A stretch of DNA of 64,000 nucleotides, taken from the NCBI GenBank assembly GCA_013373375.1, contig JABXHY010000009.1:248001-312000 (forward strand). The letters run 5' to 3'. A program made the translations under genes and the position numbers. Shown piece after piece: positions 48,135 through 57,394 of the stretch. The notes below the pieces were generated by a model that was not told where the DNA came from, ran no database searches, and saw nothing but the letters and a program-made list of their open reading frames with translations. The stretch is from Gammaproteobacteria bacterium (GTDB lineage: Bacteria; Pseudomonadota; Gammaproteobacteria; Enterobacterales; Kangiellaceae). Numbering within the stretch: the stretch's first letter is position 1; each line of letters opens with the position of its first letter.

Positions 48135-49385
48135 CTAATTTCCGTTGGTCGAGGTCACTCGAGCAAATTCCGGATAGGCTTCTAAACCGCAATCAACTTT
48201 ATCCAATCCAACGTACTCTTCTTCTTCGGTTACACGAAGACCCATCACAGCTTTGATAATGAACCAAGTAACAAAAGAAGCGACGAATACCCAGGCGAAA
48301 ATAACGAGCAAACCAATTAACTGAGTGACAAACGATACACCATCACCATGATTAGTTAGCGGCACAGCTAATACGCCAAAAATACCCACAGTTCCGTGAA
48401 CGGAGATAGCTCCAACAGGATCATCGATTTTTAATTTATCTAATAGGCTTACCGACACAGAAGCAATTATGCCACCGACAGCTCCTATCAAGGTCGCTAT
48501 TGCAGGCGTAGGCGTTAGGGGCTCTGCGGTGATGGCCACTAAGCCTGCCAATGCACCATTGAGAATTAAGGTTAAGTCTGCTTTCTTAAATAAAATTTTG
48601 GTGTATAAAAATACTGCGATAACACCACCGGCGGCTGCAGCATTTGTATTCACAAAAATTCGCGATACTGCATTAGCATCATCGACATTAGATAGTGCTA
48701 ATTGAGAACCACCATTAAATCCAAACCAACCTAGCCATAAAATAAAAGTACCAAGTGTCGCCAGTGGTAAATTGGCACCAGGAATACCTTTGGCATTGCC
48801 TTTGGCATCGTACTTCCCTTTACGAGGTCCAAGTAAAATAACGCCAGCTAAAGCCGCTGATGCACCGGCCATATGCACAATCGCTGAGCCAGCGAAGTCT
48901 TGGAATCCCATCGCATGGAGGAAACCTTCACCCCATTTCCAGTAACCTTCAACAGGATAAATAAAGCCCGTTAAAACAACACAGAAAATAAGAAACGCGG
49001 TAAGCTTCATTCGCTCTGCAACAGCACCAGAAACAATCGACATAGCGGTTGCTACAAACACAACTTGAAAGAAAAAGTCAGAATATAGGGAGTGACTCGC
49101 TTCACCAGCGTTAACTTTATCAACACCATTTTCGGTTCCTAACAAGGCACCAAAACTTGGTAACCAACCGCCCTCTGGGCTACCATACATGATCGCGTAA
49201 CCAAACAATAAATACATAGTGCAGGCAATAGCAAACAGCGCTACGTTTTTAGTAAGAATTTCAGTTGTATTTTTTGATCGGACTAAACCAGCTTCCAACA
49301 TTGCGAAACCAGCTGCCATCCACATTACTAAGGCCCCAGATACTAAAAAATAAAAGGTATCTAACGCGTATTTTAATTCGCTCAT
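48135..49385 (-). CDS. amtB: Ammonium transporter AmtB
   Basis: A channel-like transporter for ammonium in the inner membrane. From the ATG at 49385 the 416 residues form about eleven hydrophobic segments, with the twin pore histidines in AIVHMAGASAALAG and ISVHGTVGIFG. GGGGAG precedes the ATG. The open frame extends upstream, but only into the glnK region. It follows glnK by 19 bases in the same operon, the classical pairing in which the PII protein can block the channel. Confidence 0.95.
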   Translation of the reverse strand: MSELKYALDTFYFLVSGALVMWMAAGFAMLEAGLVRSKNTTEILTKNVALFAIACTMYLLFGYAIMYGSPEGGWLPSFGALLGTENGVDKVNAGEASHSLYSDFFFQVVFVATAMSIVSGAVAERMKLTAFLIFCVVLTGFIYPVEGYWKWGEGFLHAMGFQDFAGSAIVHMAGASAALAGVILLGPRKGKYDAKGNAKGIPGANLPLATLGTFILWLGWFGFNGGSQLALSNVDDANAVSRIFVNTNAAAAGGVIAVFLYTKILFKKADLTLILNGALAGLVAITAEPLTPTPAIATLIGAVGGIIASVSVSLLDKLKIDDPVGAISVHGTVGIFGVLAVPLTNHGDGVSFVTQLIGLLVIFAWVFVASFVTWFIIKAVMGLRVTEEEEYVGLDKVDCGLEAYPEFARVTSTNGN

Positions 49386-49404
49386 TATTATTATCTCCCC
49401 AACC

Positions 49405-49761
<357 letters not shown>

Positions 49762-49793
49762 TTACATTGTTTTTGGTTAACAGGCTTGGGTGT

Positions 49794-49809
49794 TGCAGGG
49801 GACGTGCCA
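49794..49809 (-). promoter_or_regulatory. Sigma-54 promoter for glnK-amtB
   Basis: Read on the - strand, TGGCAC-N5-CTGCA matches the -24/-12 consensus (GG and GC spaced correctly) with one mismatch in the -12 box. It predicts a start near 49783, about 40 bases before glnK. Confidence 0.82.
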
Positions 49810-49872
49810 ACTTTTAAATTAGCAACGCTTTCGCACAAAATAGGTCCATTAAACGCAACTAAATATAAAAAC

Positions 49873-49889
49873 TGCACTCTAATCGTGCA
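49873..49889 (-). promoter_or_regulatory. NtrC-type binding site
   Basis: TGCAC-N7-GTGCA, a 17-base palindrome matching the NtrC site pattern, is centred about 98 bases upstream of the predicted glnK start, a normal enhancer distance. NtrC itself is not encoded in the window. Confidence 0.72.
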
Positions 49890-49997
49890 CATATACATCC
49901 TTCATATTTATAAGGGATCAATAAAGTGCAATGAAACAAAACTTTTATTTTGTGGCATAATGCACGCCCTTCTCAGTCATCTGGAGCTGATTTGTCT

Positions 49998-50849
49998 ATG
50001 ACCAACATAGTTTTTGCGGGATTTGGAAAACTTGCTCGTTCGCTTGCATCACAATTCGATAGTGCAGAAATTAATTTATGGGGAATTGCTCGAACACCAT
50101 TGAGCATTAATGGTATCAAAACCATAATGGGGGATCTTAGTTTACCTTTAGATGACCAACTGACCGCTACTGATCGACAACAACTTGATCAAATAGACTA
50201 TGTAATTGTTACTCTATCGCCTGATGAAATTTCCGACGACAGTTATCAAAAAACTTATTGGCAAAGTGCAAAAAACATCACTCATTTTTTTTCTAAAACC
50301 AGTAAAAAACCTATCATTATTTACATTTCTTCGACACGAGTCTACGCCGAAAACGATGGTGAATGGGTAAGTGAAGCAACTCAAGTTACTGCTAACAACA
50401 AAAAATCCGAATCGTTAATTGCAGCAGAAAATGAAATTTTGGCGCACAACACGAAAAATATCATTGTGAGGTTTTCTGGTATTTATGGTGGAGAACGTCA
50501 ATATTTAATGAAAAAAGTAGAAGCCGGAATAAAAGTTCAAAAGCGTCCAGCTCAATACACTAATCGAATTCATCAAGAAGATTGTGTCGGCATCATTTGT
50601 TTTTTAATTAAAATGTTAGAGCAAGGTGAATCTCTTGATTCAATTTACATTGGTACTGACGATGATCCAGCAACACTTTTAGACGTTACAAACCACATAG
50701 CAAAAGAATTTGGCTACCCAAAACCCACCGTTATCATTAATGATGATGATCTAGCCCCAAAAGGCAAACGTTGCAAAAACGATAAAATAAAATCTCTTGG
50801 ATATAACTTTAAATATCCGAGTTATAAAAACGGTTATCGAAACAGGTAA
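49998..50849 (+). CDS. YeeZ-like NAD(P)-binding epimerase-family protein
   Basis: A 283-residue short-chain dehydrogenase/epimerase-fold protein. The Rossmann start is VFAGFGKLARSLA, later YISSTRVYAENDGEWV follows the extended-SDR strand order, and VRFSGIYGGERQYL is characteristic of YeeZ-type proteins. The ATG at 49998 is used; the frame is open upstream but GGAG sits 12 bases before this codon. It is divergent from glnK. The substrate is unknown. Confidence 0.7.
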   Translation: MTNIVFAGFGKLARSLASQFDSAEINLWGIARTPLSINGIKTIMGDLSLPLDDQLTATDRQQLDQIDYVIVTLSPDEISDDSYQKTYWQSAKNITHFFSKTSKKPIIIYISSTRVYAENDGEWVSEATQVTANNKKSESLIAAENEILAHNTKNIIVRFSGIYGGERQYLMKKVEAGIKVQKRPAQYTNRIHQEDCVGIICFLIKMLEQGESLDSIYIGTDDDPATLLDVTNHIAKEFGYPKPTVIINDDDLAPKGKRCKNDKIKSLGYNFKYPSYKNGYRNR

Positions 50850-50983
50850 ATTAACTATTATTTAAATTTCTATACTTTTAAGCTAACTCAAAGCTTAGTG
50901 TATCTCGTAAAATTGTGTACTAAGTTTACGAAAGCGACGATAATTTTAGAATGGTTTCCTAAGGCCAAGAAAGTTTTCGGAAA

Positions 50984-51496
50984 CTACGGTACATCGCTAA
51001 TTGCTTTAAGTAGTTTAACTAATAAATTTTTTATCTGTTTTTTTTCAACCACAGTTAATTTTTCAATTAGCTTTGAGCATAGTTGATAGCGGCTTGTAGT
51101 GATTTCATCGATCAACTGCTTGCCCTTCGAAGTCAATGCGAGCTGCTTTGATCGGCGATCATTAATATCATTCCAACGACTTACCAAGCCACGCTTAATC
51201 AAACGGTTTGCCAGAGATGTCAGCGCGCCAGATGTTATCAACATTTCATCTAATAGCTGTTTCGGTGTTGCTGCAAAAGGCTTTCCCTTTCGTCTTAAAC
51301 ATGCCAGTAAATCATGTTCGCTCGTGATCAGGTCAAAGGGCTTTAGTGCATGCTCACCAATAGTGATTAGCTTTAATCCGGCACCTGTCAGTAGCCCAAT
51401 TAATGCGGCATCTTCCACAGGAAGCTCCGGTCGTTGCAGCTTCCACTCCTGCTCCATCGACAATAGCTTTTCAGGATCCATGTTCATTTTATTCAC
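50984..51496 (-). CDS. MarR family transcriptional regulator
   Basis: A 170-residue winged-helix regulator with the MarR pattern: SEHDLLACLRRKG, then MLITSGALTSLANRLIKRGLVSRWNDINDRRSKQLALT, which spans the recognition helix and wing. The GTG chosen lies six bases after AAGG; ATG codons three and five residues later are alternatives. It overlaps the end of the upstream hydrolase gene by 8 bases, so the two form an operon, and it probably controls that operon through the inverted repeat upstream. Confidence 0.87.
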   Translation of the reverse strand: MNKMNMDPEKLLSMEQEWKLQRPELPVEDAALIGLLTGAGLKLITIGEHALKPFDLITSEHDLLACLRRKGKPFAATPKQLLDEMLITSGALTSLANRLIKRGLVSRWNDINDRRSKQLALTSKGKQLIDEITTSRYQLCSKLIEKLTVVEKKQIKNLLVKLLKAISDVP

Positions 51497-52781
51497 AGCT
51501 AACACCTTCTTCTATGGATAGCCTTTCGGTTGCAAATTCGGCACCACCCATTGCAAAAATTGAAAAGGAAACTGCAATATTTCCTTCCCATTTTATTTTT
51601 AGATAATCCATTGCGGTTGGATCACTGTACAAAATATCACGAGACTCAAAAAATAGCCGTTCAGGTTTTGGAGAGTTAGATTTGGGAGAGCCTGGTTTAG
51701 AAATATCAACTAAAATCAGTCCCTCTTTATCGCAGGTTAATTTAAATACCTGGCCATTGACCTTCAAGCGATACTCACCAATTAATTGCATGGCAATGTC
51801 CGTTTGAAACGCGATTGACTTTCGTTGAACAAGACGGGGAATTGAAACTCTGTTTCCCGCAAGCATCTGCTTTAGGTCCTGTATAACCTGTGTGATTGGA
51901 ACTGATGCCAAGTTACTCAACATAACGACACTTTTACCTGTTTGATTTCGATAAACAAAGCTTCGATAACCACGTTTGGCACCAGCATGCTCGATAACGC
52001 CATCTTTAGAAAAAGCGGCAGGATCAATCTGTTCAAGAAACTTCATCATATCGCTTGCAGTTGAAAAAACATCCCCTGAAGGAAATCGCTCAAACTCAGA
52101 AAACTCAGCTTCTATCCACTTTTCTTCCTTTTGATAAATTCCTTTTGCACGCAAAGGATGTGACTTAGCTTCTTTAGCATTTAGAGTCGCACTCATCCCC
52201 AGCGGCTGATAAACCTTGTCGCGATAAACTTCGATCGCAGGCTTCTTATATAGCTCTGCCAAAGCTATATCAGCCATTAAATAACCAAAGTTAGAATAAT
52301 GATATTCGGCTCCAGGCTCGTGAAGTAATTGTTGTCTTACAATCAATTGCTTTAGCTGAGCCTCGTCATAACGGATTTGGTCAAAATCGAATTGCTCCCC
52401 TCTGGGTAGTCCAGATTGATGCTGAAGTAGCATTTCCAGTGTCCATTTTGGATTCAATCCATGCATCTTCACCCATTGCACGATGGGTCGAGTAGCCAGC
52501 TGAGAATTATTGCTCCCTTGATAGACCAGATATTGAGTGAACAACTTTCTTACTGACGCAATATGAAACAAGCTCCTTTCTTCAATTTGTCCCCACTTCG
52601 GTAAGTCAACTCCATGGTACGCTTTATACAAAATAACTCCATCAGCATCTTTGACCAGAAGAACTCCGTTGAACTGGTTGATTAATGCTAATTCTCTAAA
52701 ATACTCGTCAATACTAGAGGTCGTTTCAGCAAACGATGAAGCGCAAATCAAACTAAATAAAAACCCATGAATCCATTTCAT
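51489..52781 (-). CDS. Serine beta-lactamase-fold hydrolase (class C-like), exported
   Basis: A 430-residue periplasmic protein of the beta-lactamase/esterase/DD-peptidase fold. A signal peptide ends near residue 18 (SSFA). The active-site motifs are S76-V-R-K79, Y162-S-N164 and H265-A-G267, the last replacing K-T/S-G as in many class C-like esterases. The ATG at 52781 is preferred over a GTG four codons earlier. A C-terminal beta-rich part from about 325 may be a lipocalin-like appendage. It heads an operon with a MarR regulator. Whether it hydrolyses beta-lactams is not decided by sequence. Confidence 0.82.
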   Translation of the reverse strand: MKWIHGFLFSLICASSFAETTSSIDEYFRELALINQFNGVLLVKDADGVILYKAYHGVDLPKWGQIEERSLFHIASVRKLFTQYLVYQGSNNSQLATRPIVQWVKMHGLNPKWTLEMLLQHQSGLPRGEQFDFDQIRYDEAQLKQLIVRQQLLHEPGAEYHYSNFGYLMADIALAELYKKPAIEVYRDKVYQPLGMSATLNAKEAKSHPLRAKGIYQKEEKWIEAEFSEFERFPSGDVFSTASDMMKFLEQIDPAAFSKDGVIEHAGAKRGYRSFVYRNQTGKSVVMLSNLASVPITQVIQDLKQMLAGNRVSIPRLVQRKSIAFQTDIAMQLIGEYRLKVNGQVFKLTCDKEGLILVDISKPGSPKSNSPKPERLFFESRDILYSDPTAMDYLKIKWEGNIAVSFSIFAMGGAEFATERLSIEEGVSCE

Positions 52782-52796
52782 GTTCAATACCACATT

Positions 52797-52844
52797 TCTT
52801 TACATGAAGATATAATCTAAAATAACTTTATCTTCATGTAAAGA
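52797..52844 (-). promoter_or_regulatory. Operator: 16-bp inverted repeat upstream of the hydrolase-MarR operon
   Basis: TCTTTACATGAAGATA at 52797-52812 is repeated in perfect inverse form at 52829-52844, with centres about 32 bases apart (three helical turns). Each arm contains TTACATGAA, itself nearly palindromic. The distal arm covers a TTTACA -35-like box and the proximal arm covers the region just after the -10, the usual layout of a repressor operator. Confidence 0.72.
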
Positions 52845-52977
52845 TATTTTCATTCTCGAAAATATTACTCACCATGCTCCATCGCACCTGAGTTTTTGCA
52901 GAAAGCGAAATTGTTTCTCTAAAAACAACGTGGGGATTACACGCCTTAAAGACGAGCCAAATAGATGAAGTAAGTAT

Positions 52978-53619
52978 TTACTTATTGTTAATATCCGAAC
53001 ATCTTTGGTATATAGCAGAAGATAATGAGATCCGAGCTGCGGACATTTGTCTGATTAAGCGTCTTGCCTTTTCTTTTTCCTTACCGCTATCGTATTGCAT
53101 AAAGTCGGTATATTGGGCGCGAGTTCCTATTGACGCCAAATAAGCCGAGTGAGCTTCACCCAGCGATACCAGCTTTTTCGAAGGAGTAACCAATTCATTC
53201 ACCCGATTACGGACTGCTTCACAAAATAGTGGCAATGATTCCTCAATAAAGCCTTCTAGTTCTGATAAACGCTTTTCAACCAGTTCATACGCTTCATTAA
53301 ATTTGAGCCTACCTTCAAGCCATCGCTTAAACACCATTTCTGATGCATTAAATATTTGCTGCGATTTTCTCCAAGCGTTGAGGTAGGCGGAGAATTCTTG
53401 CTGTGAAACAAAGTGACGACTCGCTCGCTCTGGCTCACCTTGAGCTTTTGGAACATCGTCTTTAATCGGCTCAACCGCACTAGCCACCGTTATTTCAGGC
53501 GGTTTAGATATAAACTTTATTGCGATAAAAACAATAAAGCCAAAAAATAGAATGAGCCCCAGAACAATAATCGATATGAACTGCCAAAATTCAGAGTAGG
53601 TAAGATATGTTGCTTCCAT
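52978..53619 (-). CDS. Single-pass membrane protein of unknown function
   Basis: A 213-residue protein with one hydrophobic segment (about 11-36) and a long soluble part that looks mainly helical and charged (SELEGFIEESLPLFCEAV, EKARRLIRQMSAARISL). I recognise no family. The linker after the membrane segment is Pro/Glu rich. It is the next gene upstream of the hydrolase-MarR operon, which has its own promoter, so it is probably separate. Confidence 0.55.
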   Translation of the reverse strand: MEATYLTYSEFWQFISIIVLGLILFFGFIVFIAIKFISKPPEITVASAVEPIKDDVPKAQGEPERASRHFVSQQEFSAYLNAWRKSQQIFNASEMVFKRWLEGRLKFNEAYELVEKRLSELEGFIEESLPLFCEAVRNRVNELVTPSKKLVSLGEAHSAYLASIGTRAQYTDFMQYDSGKEKEKARRLIRQMSAARISLSSAIYQRCSDINNK

Positions 53620-53716
53620 CGAGATCTTTTAAATACAGTTATTAAACTAATGTTAGTTCAACAACTGGTTAAGGCAAATGCTTAACTTACCAGTTTGAAG
53701 CCTATAAAAATTGCGA

Positions 53717-54142
53717 CTAAATCAAAACTTTAAGAATTGGGAATTTATTTACGCCAAAAAACAAGCGCATGGTGAAGACTTCTCCCCCTTTAAACTTTCG
53801 TTCAAAACTCTTTGGATTAATTCGAGCACAATCACCAAGAATAGCCAGAATATCGCCTTGCTTTAGAATCCTAAAGCCACTGGAGGTATTTTTGATGGTT
53901 GCCAAAATATATCGTTCGCCGTCTTCTGAGCTCATAGCGCTGTAATCAATGAACTCAAAATCATTTTCATCGGGATAAATATTATCGTCATTCTCACAAT
54001 AGACTTTTGCATTTTTATAAGGAAGGTCTTCAAACTTTAGAGCCTGGTTGTTATCAGCAGAAAAACCAAAACTTGATACAACTACAAGTGTAAAACTCAA
54101 AAGAACTTTTATTTTACTGTTAAATGATCGATGCAGAACCAT
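53717..54142 (-). CDS. Small exported protein of unknown function
   Basis: A 141-residue protein with a signal peptide (hydrophobic VLLSFTLVVVSSFGFSA, cleavage near residue 28). The mature part holds two cysteines (VYCENDDN and LGDCARIN) that could pair. The ATG follows AAGGGAG by five bases; an ATG seven codons earlier lacks such a site. No family is recognised. Confidence 0.58.
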   Translation of the reverse strand: MVLHRSFNSKIKVLLSFTLVVVSSFGFSADNNQALKFEDLPYKNAKVYCENDDNIYPDENDFEFIDYSAMSSEDGERYILATIKNTSSGFRILKQGDILAILGDCARINPKSFERKFKGGEVFTMRLFFGVNKFPILKVLI

Positions 54143-54169
54143 GTACGCTCCCTTTTTTTCCATCTTAAT

Positions 54170-54200
54170 TATCTAATCTCAATTATTTAATCTCAATAAA
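54170..54200. repeat. Short AT-rich tandem repeat
   Basis: TAATCTCAAT occurs twice with a 14-base period, in the gap between two unknown genes. It is close to the 5' side of the small exported gene. Confidence 0.45.
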
Positions 54201-54353
54201 GTCGAATCTTAATAATATCTATTCTCAAGACTATCATCTTTAAATATCGTCGTAATTCGGTATCTTAATTTTTCAAATATACTGATTATTTCAGATAAAC
54301 CTGAACGCTCGCTTAACTAAATGGTTATTTAGTTAAGCGAGGTCATTCAATCG

Positions 54354-54420
54354 AATTTTATTAACCTAGGAGATCTTAACGTAGAAGATCTTAACGTAAG
54401 ATATCTTAACGTAAGAAATC
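54354..54420. repeat. 15-base tandem repeats abutting the SUKH gene stop
   Basis: Three 15-base units sharing TCTTAACGTA (54369-54383, 54384-54398, 54399-54413), a degenerate unit before them (54354-54368) and a partial unit after them that reaches the TGA of the SUKH gene. Confidence 0.75.
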
Positions 54421-54844
54421 ACTCAGAATGGTCAAAAGGAAGGTTACCATTCAGCCAAACATCTTCCACCCAGTGCCAGACGGACTCCCATTCATCTTCT
54501 AAAAACTCACCATCTTGCCAGTACTTCACTTCGCCGGTTTCACAAACACCAAAATAATTGCCGTTAAATTCACATATCGGTATGTACTCTCTCGGCAATC
54601 CTTCATTCCAGGCATTAGCAGCGACTTCTGGTAAATAAGTATTCAAATTAGGATCGGTAGCTGTAACTGGCTCCAGACTACCAAAAACAACGTCACTGAC
54701 TGTTAATAAAAACTCTTTAAATTCTTTAGGTAATCCAATCAGTATTTGCTCTTCTATTTCGACCAGCTGGTCTAGCTCTGGTAACTCAACAGAACCGAAC
54801 CTATCCTCATTTCTTTCACGTAATTCATCGACAATGTCGTTCAT
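54419..54844 (-). CDS. SMI1/KNR4 (SUKH) family protein
   Basis: A 141-residue acidic protein with the SUKH pattern: an N-terminal helix, the LPKEFKEFLLTVSDVVFG block near 39-55, IPICEFNGNYFGVCETGEVKYW near 86-108 with the GEV motif, and a C-terminal aromatic helix. SUKH proteins are often immunity proteins of toxin systems but also occur as housekeeping regulators. No toxin gene is adjacent. It starts 30 bases after tmcA on the same strand, so it may be cotranscribed. Confidence 0.75.
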   Translation of the reverse strand: MNDIVDELRERNEDRFGSVELPELDQLVEIEEQILIGLPKEFKEFLLTVSDVVFGSLEPVTATDPNLNTYLPEVAANAWNEGLPREYIPICEFNGNYFGVCETGEVKYWQDGEFLEDEWESVWHWVEDVWLNGNLPFDHSE

Positions 54845-54874
54845 TCTTTTACGCCTTATTACCAGTTAAAATTA

Positions 54875-57136
54875 CTATTTCGAGATATCATTAAGATAAA
54901 GTTTTTTCTGCAATATATTTCGGACTGCTGACTTAATTTGTTGTTCAACTTCTTTTTTGCCATTAAGGGCAAACTCGATATTAAGTTGTTTGATAGTTTT
55001 TTTCTGCCAGCATTTTGCAATTAGCAAAGCCATATCTTTTGCTAGAAGAACATCATGTTCCTGCTGATTTTCATACCGCCGATTTATACAATATTGTTCA
55101 ATTGCACTATCTAACAATTCTAAAACAATCAAACTAGCATCTTCCAACGACTGATGATTGAGGGAAAATCGCTGCAAATTATCAAGATGACTTTGATTTA
55201 ATTTTCGTAGTTGCTTTTTAACAAACTCTTTTTCACACCAGAACAATCGTAAAACATCCGCAGAAACTGTTTGATAACAGCCCGAAGATAAATGTCTCGT
55301 GCGCTCATAAAACTCATCAATTAATTGATTTATCTTCTCTTCAGTCTGGATTGCGTAAACCATTAAACAGCTGTGACATCCCGACACTCTATCCAACGAG
55401 AGACCTAGCCGAATAGGTTGAAATCGATTCCTAAGCCAAAATGTCAAAACGTCTTGAGTAACAGCGTAAGTGGTCGATAAGAAACTAACGTCTGCAGCAG
55501 AGGCTTGTTCTTTCAATTGCGATAATAACTTAGAACCCAAACCTTTCGATTGATATTCAGGTGCCACCGCGATTCTCTGAACTCGCCAACTAATTAATGT
55601 TGCTAACTCAGGCTGTTGACAATGAAACGCTAAGGATTGTGCGACCAAATGCCCACGTAAACGCCTTTCACCATGAGCAATTTGACTCAATACAGGATTG
55701 CGCAAGCCGCCTTCTTGTAAAACCAAAATAACCGCAACGACCTGCTCGCTCTTGTTTTTTAAGACACCCAGGTAGCGGCTAGGGTGCTCAAGCAGCTGCC
55801 TAAAGTCATCTGGAGTAGTCTGATAGTGTGCATCAACGAGTAATTGAAAAGAATCGATTAAAATATCATCTTTGACTTCTTGATCAGGTGAAAACCAGTC
55901 GAAACTCAAATTCGCCACTTCTACTGAACCATTGTTAATAATTGAATCTGGTTTTGATTGTGGTTTTAATATAAATAAATTATTTATCCATTGCTCTAAT
56001 GGGTCACCATTCGCCCATCGTATTGGTTGCTTCAGTTCAAGTATTTTTGCCTGAGGTGCATGATTTAATAACGATGGTAAAAATCGATATGTAAAGCCTC
56101 TGCCCGTTCCCTCGTAACCGTGTACCGTTGAGGTAAACACGATTCGATTATAATGAGTCACTAAAGTTTCAAGTTGATGCACAGGAATAGCCGCAGCTTC
56201 ATCAACTATTAATCCATCATACGAAAAACCATTACTCTGAAGTAACTCAATCACCTGATCCATAGGTACAAACGTAAGTCGATCAATGCATTCTGCGTAC
56301 ACACCTTGCTCAAACCACTCGAAAACTTGCTTAACCGCTGTTCGAGAAAAGGCGGTAATACAAAACATTTTATCCGAACGAGAAACAAGGTCAGCGATAG
56401 CCATACCAAGTGCGGAACTTTTTCCTCTCCCACGATCCGCCAATAATGCCAAGTGCCTTTTAGCGTGCCCAGTAAATACTCGCTTTATCGCTTCAATTGC
56501 ACCTTGCTGTTCAACCGTATTCAACTTAAATGTTGATGAAGGTGAGTCGATCAAAAATGGATTGGGAGATACTAATTCTTTTTCAAGAGCTGTCTCGAGC
56601 TGCTGTGTGACAGTGTCTTTGTTGGTATAACTTATGGTGAGGTGTATACATTCTTGTGCTTCAAAGAAATCACCCACTCGATTTAAAAATCGACTCTCCG
56701 TAATAAGATTTTCACCAAATAACCTTTGCTGCTCAGGTTGAGCTGATGTCGACCAACGTGACTGCTCTGGCACCAAAATTAGCAGAATTCCGCCAGCTTT
56801 AAGTGTTCCTGATAATGCAGCGACAGCATTTGCGGAAAAATCATAACTACCATCCACAATAATAAAATTAAGTTCTCGCCCTAACCACTCTCGGTAACCA
56901 GTGCTTTCAATTACGCATAACTCAGACCAGTCACCTGAACTCACAACAAGACCACTTTCTTTTTCAAAAGCACTTGTTAGCCAATTAGCAATCTCGTATT
57001 TGAAAGATTGGGTAAATTGATAGCACTCATCTTGCGCCTGGCATAAATAGGAAGGACAGCGAACCGCAACTGGCAACCGAAATCCTTTCTCTTGCAATGC
57101 CGAACTCAGTTTTTTTAGGTTTGAAGATGAACTCAA
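54875..57136 (-). CDS. tmcA: tRNA(Met) cytidine acetyltransferase
   Basis: Makes N4-acetylcytidine at the wobble position of elongator tRNA(Met). The 753 residues show the N-terminal domain, an RNA helicase-like module with Walker A ADRGRGKS at 233-240 and D312-E-A-A, a GNAT acetyltransferase module (RVQRIAVAPEYQSKGLGSKLL), and a C-terminal tRNA-binding part. The frame opens with TTG and lacks a strong ribosome-binding site; no in-frame ATG exists near. The gene is followed by the SUKH gene. Confidence 0.94.
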   Translation of the reverse strand: MSSSSNLKKLSSALQEKGFRLPVAVRCPSYLCQAQDECYQFTQSFKYEIANWLTSAFEKESGLVVSSGDWSELCVIESTGYREWLGRELNFIIVDGSYDFSANAVAALSGTLKAGGILLILVPEQSRWSTSAQPEQQRLFGENLITESRFLNRVGDFFEAQECIHLTISYTNKDTVTQQLETALEKELVSPNPFLIDSPSSTFKLNTVEQQGAIEAIKRVFTGHAKRHLALLADRGRGKSSALGMAIADLVSRSDKMFCITAFSRTAVKQVFEWFEQGVYAECIDRLTFVPMDQVIELLQSNGFSYDGLIVDEAAAIPVHQLETLVTHYNRIVFTSTVHGYEGTGRGFTYRFLPSLLNHAPQAKILELKQPIRWANGDPLEQWINNLFILKPQSKPDSIINNGSVEVANLSFDWFSPDQEVKDDILIDSFQLLVDAHYQTTPDDFRQLLEHPSRYLGVLKNKSEQVVAVILVLQEGGLRNPVLSQIAHGERRLRGHLVAQSLAFHCQQPELATLISWRVQRIAVAPEYQSKGLGSKLLSQLKEQASAADVSFLSTTYAVTQDVLTFWLRNRFQPIRLGLSLDRVSGCHSCLMVYAIQTEEKINQLIDEFYERTRHLSSGCYQTVSADVLRLFWCEKEFVKKQLRKLNQSHLDNLQRFSLNHQSLEDASLIVLELLDSAIEQYCINRRYENQQEHDVLLAKDMALLIAKCWQKKTIKQLNIEFALNGKKEVEQQIKSAVRNILQKKLYLNDISK

Positions 57137-57394
57137 ATCATCACAATAATGTTAGTTGCTCTCGAACAACAATGTTACCTAATTTTTGGCTAAGCAGCTA
57201 ATGTTTCGGCAGTTCTTCTAATGCCGTAATTTAAATTTAATGCGTTGTCGCTATTTAAAGGTTAGCTAAAAATGATATTAGAGAGACACAGTCGAGGTTT
57301 TATAGTCGGTATACTATGCATATTAAATCGTAATGGCCTACAATACGGTCTTCAAACGAATATTCAAACCGGTTAAATTACAGAGTGATTAAGG

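Noticed and set aside
54170-54420. CRISPR-like array
   Set aside because: The units are only 14-15 bases, directly adjacent, and lack spacers of regular length; no cas gene is near.
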